Assembly: GCA_947177315.1 (NCBI GenBank)
Contig: CAMWTX010000069.1
Location: forward strand, 1 to 7,410
Source of the DNA: an uncultured Bacteroidales bacterium
GTDB taxonomy: Bacteria > Bacteroidota > Bacteroidia > Bacteroidales > P3
DNA length: 7,410 nucleotides
Direction of reading: 5' to 3'
Position numbers and translations under genes: made by a program. The notes under the pieces are model-generated. The model was not told where the DNA came from. It was given only the letters and a program-made list of their open reading frames with translations, and did no database searches. Each line of letters starts with the position of its first letter. Positions within the stretch are counted from its first letter, which is position 1. Positions 6,023-7,410 of this stretch are shown piece by piece.

Positions 6023-7258
6023 CTAATGAAAGAACACGTATGCCACCAGAATGGCGGCCACCACGCCGATCAAATCGGCGATAAGCCCCGCCTGCACCGA
6101 ATAACGGGTCTTGCGGATGCCCACCGAACCGAAATAAAGGGCGATGATATAGAAAGTGGTGTCGGCCGAACCTTGGAAAAGGCAGGCCAGACGCCCCACA
6201 AAGCTGTCCGCCCCGTAGTTGCCCATCGCCTCAATCATCATGGCTTTGGCACCGCTGCCGCTGAGGGGTTTCATAAAGGCGGTAGGCAGAGCCCCCACAA
6301 AATCGGTGTTCAACCCCACCGCATCCGCGCACCATGCCAAAGCGTCTATCAGGTAGCCCATCGCGCCCGAAGCACGGAACACGCCGATGCCCACCAGCAT
6401 CGCCACCAGATAGGGAATTATCTTGACGGTGGTCTTGAAACCGTCTTTAGCCCCCTCGATAAAGGCTTCGTAAACATTGATGCGCTTATACAGACCGCCT
6501 CCGATAAAAGCCGTGATGACCAACAGCAGGATGCCGTTGCCCGCGATATTGGAGAAACGGGCGAGCCTTTCGGGCGAAAGCGACATGCAATACGCCATCA
6601 GAAGCCCGATAAAGAGCGTGATGCCGCCCAGCCAGGCCAGTACCGTTTTATTGAACAGGTTTATCTTTTGCCGGATGGCCACATAGATGATGCCGCCCAA
6701 GGTGGAACAATAGGTGGCGATGAGCAACGGCACAAAAACATCGGTGGGATTGGCCGCCCCCATGAGGGCGCGTTGCGCCAGCACCGCAATGGGAATGATG
6801 GTGAGCCCGGAGGTGTTGATGGCCAGAAACATGATCTGCGCGTTGCTGGCCGTGTCTTTTTGGGGGTTGAGCTGCTGCATGCTTTCCATAGCTTTGAGCC
6901 CCAGCGGCGTGGCGGCGTTGTCCAGGCCCAGCATATTGGCCGAGAAGTTGAGCAACAACTGCCCCGTGGCCGGATGGTTCGCCGGAATTTCAGGAAAGAG
7001 CTTGCTGAAAAAAGGCCCTACGATTTTGGAAAGGAAACGTATCGCCCCAGCCTTCTCCCCTATGTTCATCAGCCCCAGCCAAAGGGTCATGATGCCCGCC
7101 AAGGGCAGGGCTATATCCAGCACCGCCATTTTAGCGGCGGAGAAAGTGGCGTCGATAATGGCTTTGAACACCTGCGCGTCGCCGGTAAAGAGAAAGGAAG
7201 CCAACGCCACCACGAAGGCCACCAAAAAGAATCCGATCCAAATGTAATTGAGGAGCAT
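6023..7258 (-). CDS. SpmA-SpmB fusion, nucleoside-recognition (Gate) domain membrane protein
   Basis: This 411-residue polytopic inner-membrane protein joins the two spore-maturation proteins SpmA and SpmB, which are separate adjacent genes in Bacillus. The SpmA half (about residues 1-205) carries NMLGLDNAATPLGLKAMESM (108-127). The SpmB half (about 235-411) carries PLSGSGAKAM (331-340), DSFVGRLACLFQGSADTTFY (351-370), and ALYFGSVGIRKTRY (373-386). Both belong to the Gate/nucleoside-recognition superfamily, also found in concentrative nucleoside transporters. About eight or more hydrophobic segments are evident. In Bacillus the pair is linked to spore-core dehydration. Bacteroidota do not sporulate, so the role here is unknown; a transport role is plausible from the fold only. 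The ATG at 7258-7256 is followed directly by a hydrophobic segment. It is the first gene of a cluster with the T9SS plug and kinase-RapZ genes and ends 12 nt before the plug ATG. Confidence 0.9.
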   Translation of the reverse strand: MLLNYIWIGFFLVAFVVALASFLFTGDAQVFKAIIDATFSAAKMAVLDIALPLAGIMTLWLGLMNIGEKAGAIRFLSKIVGPFFSKLFPEIPANHPATGQLLLNFSANMLGLDNAATPLGLKAMESMQQLNPQKDTASNAQIMFLAINTSGLTIIPIAVLAQRALMGAANPTDVFVPLLIATYCSTLGGIIYVAIRQKINLFNKTVLAWLGGITLFIGLLMAYCMSLSPERLARFSNIAGNGILLLVITAFIGGGLYKRINVYEAFIEGAKDGFKTTVKIIPYLVAMLVGIGVFRASGAMGYLIDALAWCADAVGLNTDFVGALPTAFMKPLSGSGAKAMMIEAMGNYGADSFVGRLACLFQGSADTTFYIIALYFGSVGIRKTRYSVQAGLIADLIGVVAAILVAYVFFH

Positions 7259-7280
7259 ACGCTTATTTGCCTTGAAAAGC

Positions 7281-7288
7281 CAAAATTA
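7281..7288 (-). promoter_or_regulatory. Probable -7 promoter element upstream of the SpmA-SpmB fusion gene
   Basis: TAATTTTG on the minus strand (7288-7281) matches the Bacteroidota -7 box TAnnTTTG fully. It would start transcription near 7276, about 17 nt before the ATG. No good TTTG lies 19-21 nt upstream; the only nearby TTTG (7306-7303) has a 14-nt spacer. The promoter is therefore half-supported. The region is A/T-rich and the position is right for the first gene of the cluster. Confidence 0.42.
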
Positions 7289-7321
7289 GCGAAATTTTGA
7301 GACAAATAACGGAGTTTTTAG

Positions 7322-7350
7322 GTAGGCGCGGCGCCACGCGCCGCGCCTAC
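7322..7350. repeat. Perfect 13-bp GC-rich inverted repeat, REP-like palindrome
   Basis: GTAGGCGCGGCGC (7322-7334) and its exact reverse complement (7338-7350) flank a 3-nt CAC loop. No T-run follows on either strand, so it does not look like an intrinsic terminator. Such short, very stable, intergenic palindromes are typical of dispersed REP-like elements. It lies 64 bp upstream of the SpmA-SpmB fusion start and 16 bp before genomic sequence ends. Its copy number in the genome cannot be judged from one window. Confidence 0.7.
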
Positions 7351-7365
7351 ACATTACAGCAACAT

Positions 7366-7410
7366 CTGTCTCTTTTACACCTCTGACGCTGCCGACGATC
7401 TTACGCGGGT
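7366..7410. other. Illumina Nextera adapter contamination (not genomic)
   Basis: From 7366 to 7398 the plus strand matches the reverse complement of the Nextera Read 1 adapter at 31 of 33 positions. The part 7366-7384 is the 19-bp Tn5 mosaic end, with T for A at 7375 and C for A at 7381. It is followed by TCTGACGCTGCCGACGA (7382-7398). The next eight bases, TCTTACGC (7399-7406), are the reverse complement of GCGTAAGA, which I recall as Nextera i5 index 517. The last four, GGGT, match the expected GTGT start of the P5-side sequence at 3 of 4 positions. The order mosaic end, adapter, index, P5 is that of a library read-through. These 45 bases should be trimmed. Confidence 0.96.

Noticed and set aside
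6026..7300. 424-codon open frame on the plus strand opposite the SpmA-SpmB fusion
   Set aside because: It is rich in His, Arg, Gly and Gln with no domain. It is the antisense of a membrane protein with clear family motifs.
7366..7384. Tn5/IS50-like 19-bp mosaic end, as a sign of a mobile element
   Set aside because: It is followed directly by Nextera Read 1 adapter and an i5 index, so it comes from library preparation and not from a natural transposon.

Overview
The window looks like a contig end from a member of the Bacteroidota (probably Bacteroidales), with moderate GC content. Four things support this: a protein of the type IX secretion (T9SS) plug family; a Bacteroidota-type IF2 N-terminus; a sugar-kinase/RapZ fusion of the kind I associate with this phylum; and a promoter that matches the Bacteroidota consensus TTTG-N19-TAnnTTTG exactly. 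Every real gene is on the minus strand, so transcription runs from right to left.

Reading with transcription, the sequence from 7410 down to 7366 is not genomic. It is Illumina Nextera adapter (Tn5 mosaic end, Read 1 adapter and an i5 index), so biological sequence starts at 7365. After a perfect 13-bp GC-rich palindrome (7322-7350) and a probable promoter comes a tight three-gene cluster. It holds a fused SpmA-SpmB membrane protein (7258-6023), a T9SS plug-family protein with a signal peptide (6010-4769), and an APH-type sugar kinase fused to a RapZ C-terminal domain (4765-3347). Gaps are 12 and 3 nt, which suggests one transcript.

The second cluster is the conserved rimP-nusA-infB translation/transcription operon: rimP 3197-2742, nusA 2730-1489, and infB from 1430 off the left edge. 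Its consensus promoter (3341-3311) starts 5 nt after the kinase-RapZ stop codon. Between that promoter and rimP lies a terminator-like hairpin with a U-tract (3270-3247). The hairpin therefore sits inside the predicted rimP leader and could act as an attenuator as well as ending the upstream transcript.

There is no complete undescribed system here. The points most worth a second look are the leader hairpin ahead of rimP-nusA-infB, the kinase-RapZ fusion, its operon with a T9SS plug gene and a sporulation-named membrane protein, and the adapter contamination at the right end. No gene-free stretch exceeds 300 bases.
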